From NCBI GenBank assembly GCA_963841415.1, contig CAWJCN010000006.1:124001-188000 (forward strand): a DNA stretch of 64,000 nucleotides. Reading direction: 5' to 3'. Below, in pieces: positions 27,298 through 35,685 of this stretch. The notes beneath the pieces are model-generated. The model did no database searches and was not told the DNA's origin. It was given only the letters and a program-made list of their open reading frames with translations. The position numbers and the translations under genes were made by a program. This DNA comes from DASUAS01 sp963841415. Its GTDB lineage: Bacteria > Actinomycetota > Acidimicrobiia > IMCC26256 > DASPTH01. Every line of letters starts with the position of its first letter. Position 1 is the first letter of the stretch.

Positions 27298-27992
27298 GTG
27301 CACACCGTGACCGGGCCGCATCTCGAGCTCCCGGAGCGGACGACGCCTCCGCGCGCCGCCGTGCTCGTGCTCCACGGGGGCAAGGCCGAGAGCGGGGATC
27401 CCGTCGAGGCCGGTCAGTTGACCGTGCGTCGCATGCAGCCCTTCGCGCGCGACCTGGCGGCTCTCGGCGATGACCTGGCCGTCGCGCAGATGCGCTACCG
27501 CTTCCGAGGCTGGAACGGCACCGGAGACGACGCGCTCGCCGATGTCGCCGCCGCCCTGGCGACCGTGGACGCGTGCTACGGCGGCGTGCCGGTGGTGCTC
27601 GTGGGCCACTCGATGGGCGGGCGCGCCGCGCTGCGCTCGCCCGGGCACGCCACCGTGCAGGGGGTGGTCGCATTGGCCCCGTGGCTCCCGGGCACCGAGC
27701 CGGTCGAACAGCTCGCGGGCCGTGACGTCGTGCTGCTGCACGGAACGCGCGACCTCACCACGAGCCCACGCGCGTCCGCGCGCTTCGTGGCGCACGCGCG
27801 ATGCCCTTCGCGCGACGCGCCGTCTGCCTGCACGTGCCGTGGAGCGGGCACGGCATGCTCCTGCGGGCGTCGACGTGGCACCGGCTCACCGCCGCGTTCG
27901 TGGCTGCGGTCGTCGATGACGCGCCGTTCGATCGCCCGCTCGAGCTCGCCCACGCGGCCGGCTGCCGGACGATCACCGACGGTCCCCGGTGA
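27298..27992 (+). CDS. Alpha/beta hydrolase (frameshifted near 27800)
   Basis: The product has the fold marks of a dienelactone-hydrolase or lipase-like enzyme: AAVLVLHGGKAESG near residue 22 (oxyanion HGG) and VVLVGHSMGGRAAL near 100 with the nucleophile Ser. VVLLHGTRDLTTSP (catalytic Asp region) is near residue 143. Near 27800, after SARFVAHAR, the frame changes. The next frame gives FARRAVCLHVPWSGHGMLLR (catalytic His in GHG) and ends ELAHAAGCRTITDGPR at 27992. So all three triad residues exist, but a one-base shift separates Ser/Asp from His. About 230 residues when corrected. The start is GTG 27298 or 27307. The substrate is unknown. Confidence 0.75.
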
Positions 27993-28200
27993 GGAAGACC
28001 TCGCGCTTGCAGGACATGCCGTTCTCGTTGGACCATCTCCCCCGACGTCCCGATCCCTCACTCCGCCGGAGGGAGCAGTCACGGCATGAGCGAAGCGTCC
28101 GCGAGCCTGCTATCCCGGCGAGCAGCGAAGCGGGGTCCGAGCTCGCCGAAGGCGGAGCACCCGCTCCGTGCCGAGAGCCGGAAGGCGTGAGCGGGCACAC

Positions 28201-29463
28201 ATGAGTGCGAACCCGGCGTTCGTCTCCGGCCAGTTGCCGCGGGGACCGTGGCAGGAGCTCGGTCGGGCACCGCGCCGGCCGGTGCACGCCGCGATCGCGC
28301 GCTTGCTGTTCCACCGCGTCGTGCCGCGCCTCGACGTGCTTGTCGAGCTCCCCGACGGACGCGTGATCGGCGGAGGTGGTCCCGACGCGCCGCTGATGCG
28401 AGTGCGTCGCGACGGCTTCTTCCGCCGCCTCGGTGCCGACGGCCTCATCGGCTTCGGCGAGGCGTACATGGCCGGCGACTGGGACGCCGACGATCCCGCC
28501 GCGGTGCTCGCACCCTTCGCGGCCCGCCTCACCACGCTCCTGCCCGCGTGGATGCAGCGCCTCCGCCACTACTACGTGCGCCATCAGCCGGCCCTGCATC
28601 GCAACACCAAGGCGGGGGCCCGGCAGAACATCCAGCGTCACTACGACCTCTCCAACGAGTTGTTCGCGCTGTTCCTGGACGAGACCATGACGTACTCGTG
28701 TGCCCGGTGGTCGTCGGACGACGACGCGCCTGGGAACACGCTGGCCGATGCACAACGGCGCAAGGTCGACGACCTGCTCGACCAGACCGGCGTCGGGCTG
28801 GGCACGCGCCTGCTCGAGATCGGCACCGGCTGGGGCGCCTTGGCGGTGCGCGCCGCGCAGCGCGGCGCGACCGTCACGACGCTCACGCTGTCGCAGGAGC
28901 AGGCCGTGGTCGCGCGCGAGCGCGCCCGGCAGGCCGGGGTCGGCGGTCGTGTCGACGTGCAGTTGTGTGACTACCGCGACGTCGACGGCCGCTACGACGC
29001 GATCATCAGCGTCGAGATGATCGAGGCGGTCGGCGCGGAGTACTGGTCGACGTACTTCGCGACGCTCGATCGGGTGCTCGCGCCCGGGGGCCACGTCGGC
29101 ATCCAGGCGATCCTGCTCGCGCACGACCGTGTGCTCGCCACTCGGGACCAGCACACGTGGATCAGCAAGCACATCTTCCCCGGTGGTGCGCTCCCGTCGT
29201 TGCGTGCGATCGAGGAGATCGTCCACGACCACACCTCGCTGCGGATCGAGTCGGTCGACGCATTCGGCGCCGACTACGCGCGCACGCTCCGGATCTGGCG
29301 CCAGCAGTTCGACGCGCACGCACGCGAGGTCGACGCCCTCGGGTTCGACCGTACGTTCCGGCGCATGTGGGAGTTCTACCTCGCGTACTGCGAGGCCGGT
29401 TTTGCCACCGGCTATCTCGACGTCGCGCAGATCGTGCTCGTGGATCGCGCCGCCGGGTGCTGA
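28201..29463 (+). CDS. Cyclopropane-fatty-acyl-phospholipid synthase family methyltransferase
   Basis: This 420-residue SAM-dependent enzyme has the CFA-synthase layout: an N-terminal lipid-binding domain (residues 1-130, with GFGEAYMAGDWD), HYDLSNELFALFLDETMTYS near residue 150, and the SAM site LLEIGTGWGALAVRAAQRG near 203. ISVEMIEAVGAEYW (active-site Glu) is near 268. The family methylenates or methylates the double bond of membrane acyl chains. ATG 28201 follows a 208-base gap rich in GCGAGC-type short repeats and without a clear gene. The stop overlaps the GTG of the dehydrogenase, so the two are probably an operon. Confidence 0.9.
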   Translation: MSANPAFVSGQLPRGPWQELGRAPRRPVHAAIARLLFHRVVPRLDVLVELPDGRVIGGGGPDAPLMRVRRDGFFRRLGADGLIGFGEAYMAGDWDADDPAAVLAPFAARLTTLLPAWMQRLRHYYVRHQPALHRNTKAGARQNIQRHYDLSNELFALFLDETMTYSCARWSSDDDAPGNTLADAQRRKVDDLLDQTGVGLGTRLLEIGTGWGALAVRAAQRGATVTTLTLSQEQAVVARERARQAGVGGRVDVQLCDYRDVDGRYDAIISVEMIEAVGAEYWSTYFATLDRVLAPGGHVGIQAILLAHDRVLATRDQHTWISKHIFPGGALPSLRAIEEIVHDHTSLRIESVDAFGADYARTLRIWRQQFDAHAREVDALGFDRTFRRMWEFYLAYCEAGFATGYLDVAQIVLVDRAAGC

Positions 29464-30545
29464 CGACGCGCGCCGCGGTCTTCGACGGCGAACGACTCGT
29501 GGTCGACGACGTCATCGTGCGCGAACCGGCCGTCGGCGAGGTGTGCGTGCGCGTGTTGGCGTCGGGCATCTGTCACAGCGACCTCAACGCGCTCGACGGC
29601 ACGAGTCCGGTCCCGACCCCGGTCGTACTCGGGCACGAGGCGGCGGGCGTCGTCGACTCGGTCGGTGAGGGTGTCGACGCGGTGGCGCCGGGCGATGAGG
29701 TGGTGATCGGTGCCGCAGTGGCGTGCGGCCGCTGCCGGGCGTGCGCGAACGGTCGACCCGGTGAGTGCCGCGATGCGTTCGCGTCCGGCGTCGCACCGTT
29801 CATGTGGCGAGGCGCGCCGGCGCGTGCGTACGCCAACGTGGCGTCGTTCGCCGGCGCGACGATCGTCCGGGCCGAGCAGGTCGTTCTGGCCGCGGGGCTA
29901 CCTCCGGCCGAGGCCGCGCTGGTCGGGTGCGCGGTGTCGACCGGCTACGGCGCCGCGGCCAACGTCGCGGCGGTCCAGCCGGGCGACACGGTCGTGGTGT
30001 TCGGCGTGGGCGGCATCGGCGTCAACGTGTTGCAGACCGCGCGGCTCCTCGGCGCGTCGACACTCGTGGCAGTCGACGTCACTCCGCACAAGGCGGACGT
30101 CGCGCGGCACTTCAGGGCCGACGAGGTGGTGATCGCGCCGGGCTCCGCAACTGCCGACGAGCTGGTCGAGCTCGTGCGCGCGGTTGCCGGCGCGCCGGTC
30201 GACGTCGCGGTCGAGTGCAGCGGTGCGGTGACCGCGATCGGCGCCGCGGTCGCGGTCACCGGTGCCGGCGGGACCACTGCGCTCGTCGGCATCCCGCCCG
30301 AGGGCCGTGCGGCGTCGTTCGACGTGAACCGCCTTCTGCGCAACCGCCGCATCGTCGGCAGTCTCAACGGCACCGTCCACGTGCCGCGCGACTTCCCGGT
30401 CATCGTCGAGCACGTCCGCCGCGGTGAGCTCGACCTCGCGGCCCAGGTCTCACAGGTGTGGCCGCTCGACGCCATCGACGACGCCATCGCCGCGGTACGA
30501 GCAGGCCAGGTCGTCCGCGCCGTGCTCGACCACACCGCTCTCTGA
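29457..30545 (+). CDS. Zinc-dependent alcohol dehydrogenase
   Basis: This 362-residue medium-chain dehydrogenase has the catalytic zinc Cys in ASGICHSDLNALDG near residue 38 and His-Glu in LGHEAAGVVDSVGE near 60. The structural zinc loop ACGRCRACANGRPGEC is near residues 87-102. The nucleotide site is VVVFGVGGIGVNVLQTARL near 180. It most resembles the class III-like or actinobacterial NDMA/mycothiol-dependent group, but the substrate cannot be assigned. GTG 29457 overlaps the CFA-synthase stop by seven bases. A strong hairpin follows the stop. Confidence 0.9.
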   Translation: MLTTRAAVFDGERLVVDDVIVREPAVGEVCVRVLASGICHSDLNALDGTSPVPTPVVLGHEAAGVVDSVGEGVDAVAPGDEVVIGAAVACGRCRACANGRPGECRDAFASGVAPFMWRGAPARAYANVASFAGATIVRAEQVVLAAGLPPAEAALVGCAVSTGYGAAANVAAVQPGDTVVVFGVGGIGVNVLQTARLLGASTLVAVDVTPHKADVARHFRADEVVIAPGSATADELVELVRAVAGAPVDVAVECSGAVTAIGAAVAVTGAGGTTALVGIPPEGRAASFDVNRLLRNRRIVGSLNGTVHVPRDFPVIVEHVRRGELDLAAQVSQVWPLDAIDDAIAAVRAGQVVRAVLDHTAL

Positions 30546-30553
30546 TCGTTTCG

Positions 30554-30590
30554 GCGTCAAAGTTGCGGAACATGTCCGTTCCGTTGACGC
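30554..30590. terminator. Bidirectional hairpin terminator
   Basis: GCGTCAA (30554-30560) pairs with TTGACGC (30584-30590), and CGGAAC (30566-30571) with GTTCCG (30578-30583), around a six-base loop. It sits between the dehydrogenase (+) and the deacylase (-), which converge here, so it can end both transcripts. Confidence 0.7.
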
Positions 30591-30607
30591 ATGTTCGCTG
30601 ATCGGGC

Positions 30608-32323
30608 TCAGCCGAGTGGACCGCCGGGGCGGGCGCCCGTCGCGACCCCACCCTCCTGGGTGACCACGCCCCCGACCGCCGTCACACGGAACCCACCCGG
30701 TGGCCGGGTGAGCCGGGGCGCGCCGCCGGGGAGGTCGTGCACCGTCGTGTCGGGCCGGTACGCGAGCTCGTCGAGCGCGAACACGGTCACGTCGCCCGCG
30801 AGCCCCGGCGCCAGCACGCCCCGATCGCGGATGCCGAACACCTCGGCGATGCGCCCCGTCATCTGGTGCACCCCCTGCTCCACCGAGAAGTCGCCTCGGT
30901 CGCGCACGTGCTCCGTGAGCAAGAGCGTGGAGTCGCCCGCGCCGCACATCATCTGCAGGTGCGCGCCGGCGTCGCTGGCGCCGACGACGGTCGTGGGGTC
31001 GGCGATGAGCTCGCTGACCTTCCCGGCGTCGTTGTTCGACAACGCCTCCGCCACCATGCCCGGCGCGAGGTCGTGTTCGAGCACCCAGTCGGCGAGCACG
31101 TCCGACGGGTGGCCGCGGCGCGCCGCGACCACGTCGGCGAACGACCGGTCGAGGAACTGCTCCTCGCCCGCGCGCACCGAGGTGAGGCGGACGCGCTCGA
31201 GACGCGAGACGGGGAAGATCGTGAACCCGTCGCCTACGCGGTCCCAGTCGGCGCGCGCAGCCGCCCGCCACTCGGGGTCGGCCAGCGCGGCGCGCTTCTC
31301 GTCCTGCGTCGGCAGCGCGATGAACCGTCCCCATGCCGGAACGGCGACGAACGCCGGCGTCTGGTCGAAGCTGACGTGCAGATCGAATGGCCGGGGCGAC
31401 ACCTGGCCGTACACGCGACAGCCGTCGGCATGCAGCGCGTGGGCCTGCTCGAGGATGCGCTCGGCTCGCGACGGGTCCCGACTGTTCTCGGCCAACTGGT
31501 TCCACGTGCACGCCACCCCTGCGGCACCGCACCACCGCGCGACGCGGTCGATGTCGACGAGTTGGCGGTCGAGCTCCTTGATCCAGGGCAGGAACTCCAG
31601 CACGCACGCGTGGACCGGTGCATGGCCCAGCACGTCGACCAGCGCGCGCAGCTCGTCGTCGTCGGCAGCGCGGCTCGGCACGGCCTGACCGTGACGGTCC
31701 TGGTCGATGAACGACGTCGACATGCCGAGCGCGCCCGCCGCGAGCGACTCCGCGAGGACCGTCGCGAGCTGCTCGCGCTCCTCGCGGGTCGCGGCGCGCG
31801 TCCATGCGTCGTCGCCCATCACGTAGACGCGCAGGTTCGAGTGGCCCACCAGCGCGCCGACGTTCACCGCGGTGCCGTGCGCCCGCAGCGCGTCGCGCCA
31901 CTCCGCGTACGACTCCCACGACCAGGGAATGCCGGTGGTGAACGCGTCGACCGGGATGTCCTCGATGAAGCCGAACACGTCGCTCGCCGCCAGGCGGTCG
32001 GGCGCGCGCACCGGCGTGAGCGAGAGCGAGCAGTTGCCGGTCACGACGGTGGTCACGCCGTGCTGCGGCATCGGGTCGACCAGCGGGTCCCACCACAGCG
32101 ACGGGTCGTAGTGCGTGTGGCCGTCGATGAACCCGGGCGCGACGTACGCGCCGCCCGCGTCGACGACGGTCTCGCCGTCGGGTGCGAGTCGTCGGTCGAT
32201 CTCGACGACGACACCATCACGGATGCGCACGTCGGCCTCGCGGGCCGGCGCACCGGTGCCGTCGACGACCGTTCCTCCCCGTATCAGCAGGCTCCGGGAG
32301 GCCAGGTGTGATCTCCCCGTCAT
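30608..32323 (-). CDS. N-acyl-D-amino-acid deacylase family amidohydrolase
   Basis: This 571-residue enzyme belongs to the D-aminoacylase branch of the metal-dependent amidohydrolases. The metal start motif is APGFIDGHTHYDPSLWWDP near residue 65. Further marks are HGVTTVVTGNCSLSL near 90, VGALVGHSNLRVYVMG near 155 and VGASDAGAHLQMM (metal Asp) near 440. The usual C-terminal LAGDVTVF closes the beta domain. Reactions in the family include removal of acyl groups from D-amino acids and related amides; the substrate is not predictable. A second member lies at 37774. It is downstream of a cNMP-domain gene on the same strand. Confidence 0.9.
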   Translation of the reverse strand: MTGRSHLASRSLLIRGGTVVDGTGAPAREADVRIRDGVVVEIDRRLAPDGETVVDAGGAYVAPGFIDGHTHYDPSLWWDPLVDPMPQHGVTTVVTGNCSLSLTPVRAPDRLAASDVFGFIEDIPVDAFTTGIPWSWESYAEWRDALRAHGTAVNVGALVGHSNLRVYVMGDDAWTRAATREEREQLATVLAESLAAGALGMSTSFIDQDRHGQAVPSRAADDDELRALVDVLGHAPVHACVLEFLPWIKELDRQLVDIDRVARWCGAAGVACTWNQLAENSRDPSRAERILEQAHALHADGCRVYGQVSPRPFDLHVSFDQTPAFVAVPAWGRFIALPTQDEKRAALADPEWRAAARADWDRVGDGFTIFPVSRLERVRLTSVRAGEEQFLDRSFADVVAARRGHPSDVLADWVLEHDLAPGMVAEALSNNDAGKVSELIADPTTVVGASDAGAHLQMMCGAGDSTLLLTEHVRDRGDFSVEQGVHQMTGRIAEVFGIRDRGVLAPGLAGDVTVFALDELAYRPDTTVHDLPGGAPRLTRPPGGFRVTAVGGVVTQEGGVATGARPGGPLG

Positions 32324-32333
32324 GGGGGAGAAG

Positions 32334-32732
32334 CTAACTGGCCTCGGCGAGGGACACCTCAGCTGCCCGGAGGCGACGCCCGAGGTCGCGGGCGAGCGCG
32401 CGGGCGAAGGTGGGCGCGTCGACGAGCAGCCGGTCGAGGTCGTGCGCGTCGATCTGCCACACCGTCAGCGGCGTGAGTGCCTCGACCCGGGTGCGGTACG
32501 GGCGGCGGCCGAGCACGTCGGCGTCGCCGAGGATCTCGCCGGCGCCGCTCATGCCGACGCTGCGCCCCTGGGCGAACAGCGCGGCGGTGCCACCGGTCAC
32601 CAGGAACGCGGCGGTGGCCACCGACCCCTGGTCGTAGAGGCAGTCGCCCGGCTGCAGCTCACGGGTCCGGGACACGGCCCGCACTCGCGAGTGATCGGCG
32701 ACCGAGAAGCTCTCCAGCACGTCCACCGTCAT
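32334..32732 (-). CDS. Cyclic-nucleotide-binding-domain protein
   Basis: This 132-residue protein is a single CRP-type cNMP-binding beta barrel: ELQPGDCLYDQGSVATAAFL near residue 27, and GEILGDADVLGRRPYRTRVE, where the family has the phosphate-binding GE-x(n)-R-A. There is no C-terminal helix-turn-helix, so it is not itself a transcription factor of CRP type. The phosphate cassette is imperfect (RPYRTRV), so ligand binding is uncertain. It is 11 bases upstream of the deacylase and divergent from the TetR regulator. Confidence 0.85.
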   Translation of the reverse strand: MTVDVLESFSVADHSRVRAVSRTRELQPGDCLYDQGSVATAAFLVTGGTAALFAQGRSVGMSGAGEILGDADVLGRRPYRTRVEALTPLTVWQIDAHDLDRLLVDAPTFARALARDLGRRLRAAEVSLAEAS

Positions 32733-32800
32733 GGTTCCCTACCTCCCTCCGTCTCCCCGGCGGTACCGAGCACTCCTGCTGGAACGCTCGGACTAGAACG

Positions 32801-32836
32801 CTCTACATAGTCTGTATAGCACTCTACATACTCTCG
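32801..32836 (+). promoter_or_regulatory. Probable TetR operator and promoter
   Basis: CTCTACATA occurs twice (32801-32809 and 32822-32830), 21 bases apart. An imperfect palindrome CTACATA/TGTATAG lies at 32803-32819. The block is unusually AT-rich for this DNA and lies 17 bases before the TetR GTG. Autoregulation and control of the divergent cNMP-protein gene are inferred. Confidence 0.55.
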
Positions 32837-32852
32837 GTGCTACCCTTTTCTC

Positions 32853-33455
32853 GTGACCACGGCCGCCGACGCCCGCGACACGCGCGACCGCATCCTCGAC
32901 GCGACGATCCGCCTGCTCCGTCGACAGGGCTATACGGCCACGGGCATCAAACAGATCGTCTCGGAGGGCGACGCCCCGCTCGGCTCCGTGTACCACTACT
33001 TCCCGGGGGGCAAGGAGCAGATCGGCGTCGAGGCCCTGGCGCGTTCGGGGGAGCGCATCCGGGCGACCATCGCCCGCGCCGGCGACGCCCCCGACCTCCC
33101 GGCTGCGATCAACAACTACTTCGTGGTCAACGCCGAGCGTCTCCGCGACTCCGACTACGTACGCGGCTGCCCCATCGCCACCGTCGCACTCGAGACCGCG
33201 AGCGACATCGAGCCGATCCGGCGCGTGTGCGAGGACGTGTTCGCGAGCTGGCAGGTCACGTTGGCGAAGGTGTTCACCGAGGCCGGCATCGACGAGGGCG
33301 ACGCCGCTTCGCTCGCCACGTTCGTGCTGTCGAGCTACGAAGGCGCGCTCACCATGAGCCGCGCGCTGCGCGACATCCAGCCCATGCTCACCAGCGGCGC
33401 CGCGGTGGCGTCGGTGCTGCACGCGCACCTGGGCGACGCGCTCCGCGCCGGCTGA
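32853..33455 (+). CDS. TetR/AcrR-family regulator (LmrA/YxaF-like)
   Basis: This 200-residue repressor has the TetR helix-turn-helix in residues 10-55: RDRILDATIRLLRRQGYTAT, then IVSEGDAPLGSVYHYFPGGK. The C-terminal ligand domain has the GCPIATVALETASD segment and the FVLSSYEGALTMSRALRD helix characteristic of the LmrA/YxaF-like group. GTG 32853 gives the standard N-terminus. The AT-rich repeated block just upstream is the likely operator. The ZIP transporter gene begins 22 bases after its stop. The ligand is unknown. Confidence 0.88.
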   Translation: MTTAADARDTRDRILDATIRLLRRQGYTATGIKQIVSEGDAPLGSVYHYFPGGKEQIGVEALARSGERIRATIARAGDAPDLPAAINNYFVVNAERLRDSDYVRGCPIATVALETASDIEPIRRVCEDVFASWQVTLAKVFTEAGIDEGDAASLATFVLSSYEGALTMSRALRDIQPMLTSGAAVASVLHAHLGDALRAG

Positions 33456-33476
33456 CCCGCGCGAGACTCCCGTCTC

Positions 33477-34256
33477 GTGCTCGAAGCAGGACTGTGGGCC
33501 GCGCTCGGCCAGTCGGCGTTGCTGGTCGGCGCGCTGCTCGTCGCCCGCTTCCCGAAGCTGACGGAGCCGCGCTGGCTCGGCCTCGTGATGGCCTTCGGCG
33601 CCGGCGCGCTCATCAGTGCCATCACCACCGACCTGGTGGCACCGTCCTACGTCGAAGCCGGTCGGGCGCCGGCCGGGATCGGCCTGCTCGTGGGCGCGGT
33701 CGGCTACTACGCAATCACGACGTGGCTCAACCAGCGCGCCGAGCGCGAGGACCCGGAGGAACCTGTCGAAGAGGCCGAGGACATCGCCGGCGAGGAAGCG
33801 CTCCCCGCGGGTGCCGACGCGACCGCCGCCCGCAACCTCACGGTCGGCATGGTGCTCGACGGCATCCCGGAGTCGATCGCCATCGGCCTCACCCTGCTCG
33901 GCGGCGGCACGGTGTCGGTCGCACTGGTGGGCGCGGTGTTCCTCTCCAACCTGCCCGACGCCGTCGGCGTCGCGGCCGCGCTGCTCGCGGGTGGCATCGA
34001 GCTGCGCAAGGTGCTGATGCGGTTCGGCGCGATCGTCCTCGTCGGGTTCGTCGCCGCACTCGTCGGCTACGCGGTGCTCGAGCCCACCGAGGCCGACCTG
34101 ATCGCGATCATCCAGTGCATCGCCGCGGGCGCGATGGTCGTCGTCTGCGTGAACGAGATGGTGCCGATCGCGGTGCGCGGTGCGGGCCGTCACGCCGGGC
34201 TTGCAGCCGCGGGCGGCTTCGCGGTCGCCGCGTTCCTGTCCACGATCCAGCCGTAG
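33477..34256 (+). CDS. ZIP-family metal transporter
   Basis: This 259-residue membrane protein has about eight hydrophobic helices. The signature in the fourth helix is VGMVLDGIPESIAIGLTLLG, corresponding to the HN-x-PEG metal site, here with Asp in place of His-Asn. The fifth helix has FLSNLPDAVGVAAAL. The loop between helices 3 and 4 (residues about 82-120) is acidic and lacks the usual His-rich stretch. Metal uptake or efflux of divalent cations is the family role; the Asp substitution makes specificity uncertain. It lies just downstream of the TetR gene on the same strand. Confidence 0.85.
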   Translation: MLEAGLWAALGQSALLVGALLVARFPKLTEPRWLGLVMAFGAGALISAITTDLVAPSYVEAGRAPAGIGLLVGAVGYYAITTWLNQRAEREDPEEPVEEAEDIAGEEALPAGADATAARNLTVGMVLDGIPESIAIGLTLLGGGTVSVALVGAVFLSNLPDAVGVAAALLAGGIELRKVLMRFGAIVLVGFVAALVGYAVLEPTEADLIAIIQCIAAGAMVVVCVNEMVPIAVRGAGRHAGLAAAGGFAVAAFLSTIQP

Positions 34257-34397
34257 TCTCGACCACGTGCGGGAGCTCGGACCGCCGCCCTCCCTCGACG
34301 TCGGCGTCGACGACGTGCGCGCCGCGGTCGACTTCTGCGACCAAGGACGACGAGTTCGCGGTTCCGCGGGACCCATTGACGGGTGCACAATGGGCTG

Positions 34398-34832
34398 ATG
34401 GACGCAGAGACCCGGGTATGGTTGCAGGAACGCATCGACGGTCGGCTCGCCGCCGGGATCGGGATCGCGTGGTTGGTGGCCTACGCGGTCGCCGGCGCGC
34501 TGGAGCCCGTGACGCACAAGCCCGAGCCGTGGTACGGCGTGGTGCTCGAGGTGACGTTCCTCGGCCTGCTCGCGGCTACCGGGACCGGCCTCGTCATGGA
34601 GCGCCGTTGGGGCCTCATGGCGTCGCTCGCGAGCGCGGGGTTCTTCACCGCGCTGTCGGTGGCATGCCCGGTGTCGGGGCACCACCCATTCGGCGCGTGG
34701 TGGTTCGGTCAGATGGCGTGCGCGCTCGGGATGCTCGGCGCCAGCTTCGTCGCCCTCGGCCGTCCGCCCGCACCGCCGCCGGAGCAGGTCGACGGCACGG
34801 TCACTGCAGGTGACGGAGCTTCTCGGGGTTGA
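34398..34832 (+). CDS. Small four-helix membrane protein, unknown function
   Basis: Starting at ATG 34398 (MDAETRVWLQERIDGRLAAG) the product has 144 residues and four hydrophobic helices: GIGIAWLVAYAVAGAL, YGVVLEVTFLGLLAATGTG, GLMASLASAGFFTALSVA and FGQMACALGMLGASFVAL. No family is recognised. It overlaps the 3' end of the ECF41 sigma gene on the other strand by 32 bases, so the two transcripts collide. The 141 bases upstream show no gene. Confidence 0.65.
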   Translation: MDAETRVWLQERIDGRLAAGIGIAWLVAYAVAGALEPVTHKPEPWYGVVLEVTFLGLLAATGTGLVMERRWGLMASLASAGFFTALSVACPVSGHHPFGAWWFGQMACALGMLGASFVALGRPPAPPPEQVDGTVTAGDGASRG

Positions 34833-35685
34833 GCTGGCTGTAGAAGCGGCGCACCTGCCCGTCGGGCGCGAACGAGAACGACAACACGTAGTCGGGACGG
34901 CCGTTCGCCACGAACAGCAGGCCGGGTTCGCCGTTCACCAGCACCGGTCGCGTCTCGACGTCGACCGTGAGCAGTCGCCGGGCCAGGTTCACCAGGAAGC
35001 GCGCCACGCGATCGGCACCGGTCACGGGGCGCCGCGCCGCGTGACGCTCCGCGCCACCGTCGGACAGGAGCACGACGTCGGGCGCGAGCAACGCCATCAC
35101 CTCGTCGATGTCACCGGTGGCGATCGTCGCCAGCAGCCGATGGACGAGTTCGTGCTCGCGCGCCTCGTCGGGTCGTCGGAACGAGTCGCGCTCGTGGTCG
35201 AGCTTGCGCCGCGTGCGGCTGGCCAGCTGACGGCACGCGGCCGGTGACGAATCGACCATCGTCGCCACCTCGTCGAACGTGTAGCCGAACACGTCGTGCA
35301 ACAGGAGCACCGCGCGCTCGACCGGCGCCAGCTCGTCGAGCATCACGAGGAACGCGAACGTGAGCGAGTCGGCGAGCTCGACCGCGGTCTCGGGTTGAGT
35401 CGCGGGATCGTCGGCCACGAGCGGCTCGGGCAGGTACGGCCCGACGTAGGTCTCGCGTCGGTGTTGGGCCGACTGCAGCCGGTCGAGGGCGAGCCGCGTG
35501 ACTACGCGCACGAGGTAGGCCTCGGGGCTGTCGATCGACTCGCGGTCGACGCCCTGCCAGCGCAACCAGGCGTCCTGGCACGCGTCCTCGGCGTCGCCCA
35601 CGCTGCCGGTCATGCGATAGGCGATGCCGAACAGTCGCGGCCGCAGCGTCTCGAACTCCTCGGCGCGCTCGTCCGCCGCGTTCAC
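34801..35685 (-). CDS. ECF41/SigJ-type sigma factor
   Basis: This 294-residue sigma factor has region 2 (FGIAYRMTGSVGDAEDACQD, AWLRW), region 4 (LAPVERAVLLLHDVFGYTFD, then TRRKLDHER) and a C-terminal SnoaL-like domain (residues about 185-294) with the ECF41 mark LLSDGGAERHAARRPVTGAD. In ECF41 this domain sits on the sigma core and controls its activity in place of a separate anti-sigma. GTG 35685 overlaps the stop of the flavoprotein gene upstream. ECF41 genes are commonly next to an oxidoreductase or carboxymuconolactone-type gene, which fits here. Confidence 0.92.
   Translation of the reverse strand: MNAADERAEEFETLRPRLFGIAYRMTGSVGDAEDACQDAWLRWQGVDRESIDSPEAYLVRVVTRLALDRLQSAQHRRETYVGPYLPEPLVADDPATQPETAVELADSLTFAFLVMLDELAPVERAVLLLHDVFGYTFDEVATMVDSSPAACRQLASRTRRKLDHERDSFRRPDEAREHELVHRLLATIATGDIDEVMALLAPDVVLLSDGGAERHAARRPVTGADRVARFLVNLARRLLTVDVETRPVLVNGEPGLLFVANGRPDYVLSFSFAPDGQVRRFYSQLNPEKLRHLQ

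Noticed and set aside
28016..28204. A short plus-strand gene before the CFA synthase
   Set aside because: The frame is Arg/Pro/Glu-rich with no family likeness and looks like repeat-bearing intergenic DNA.
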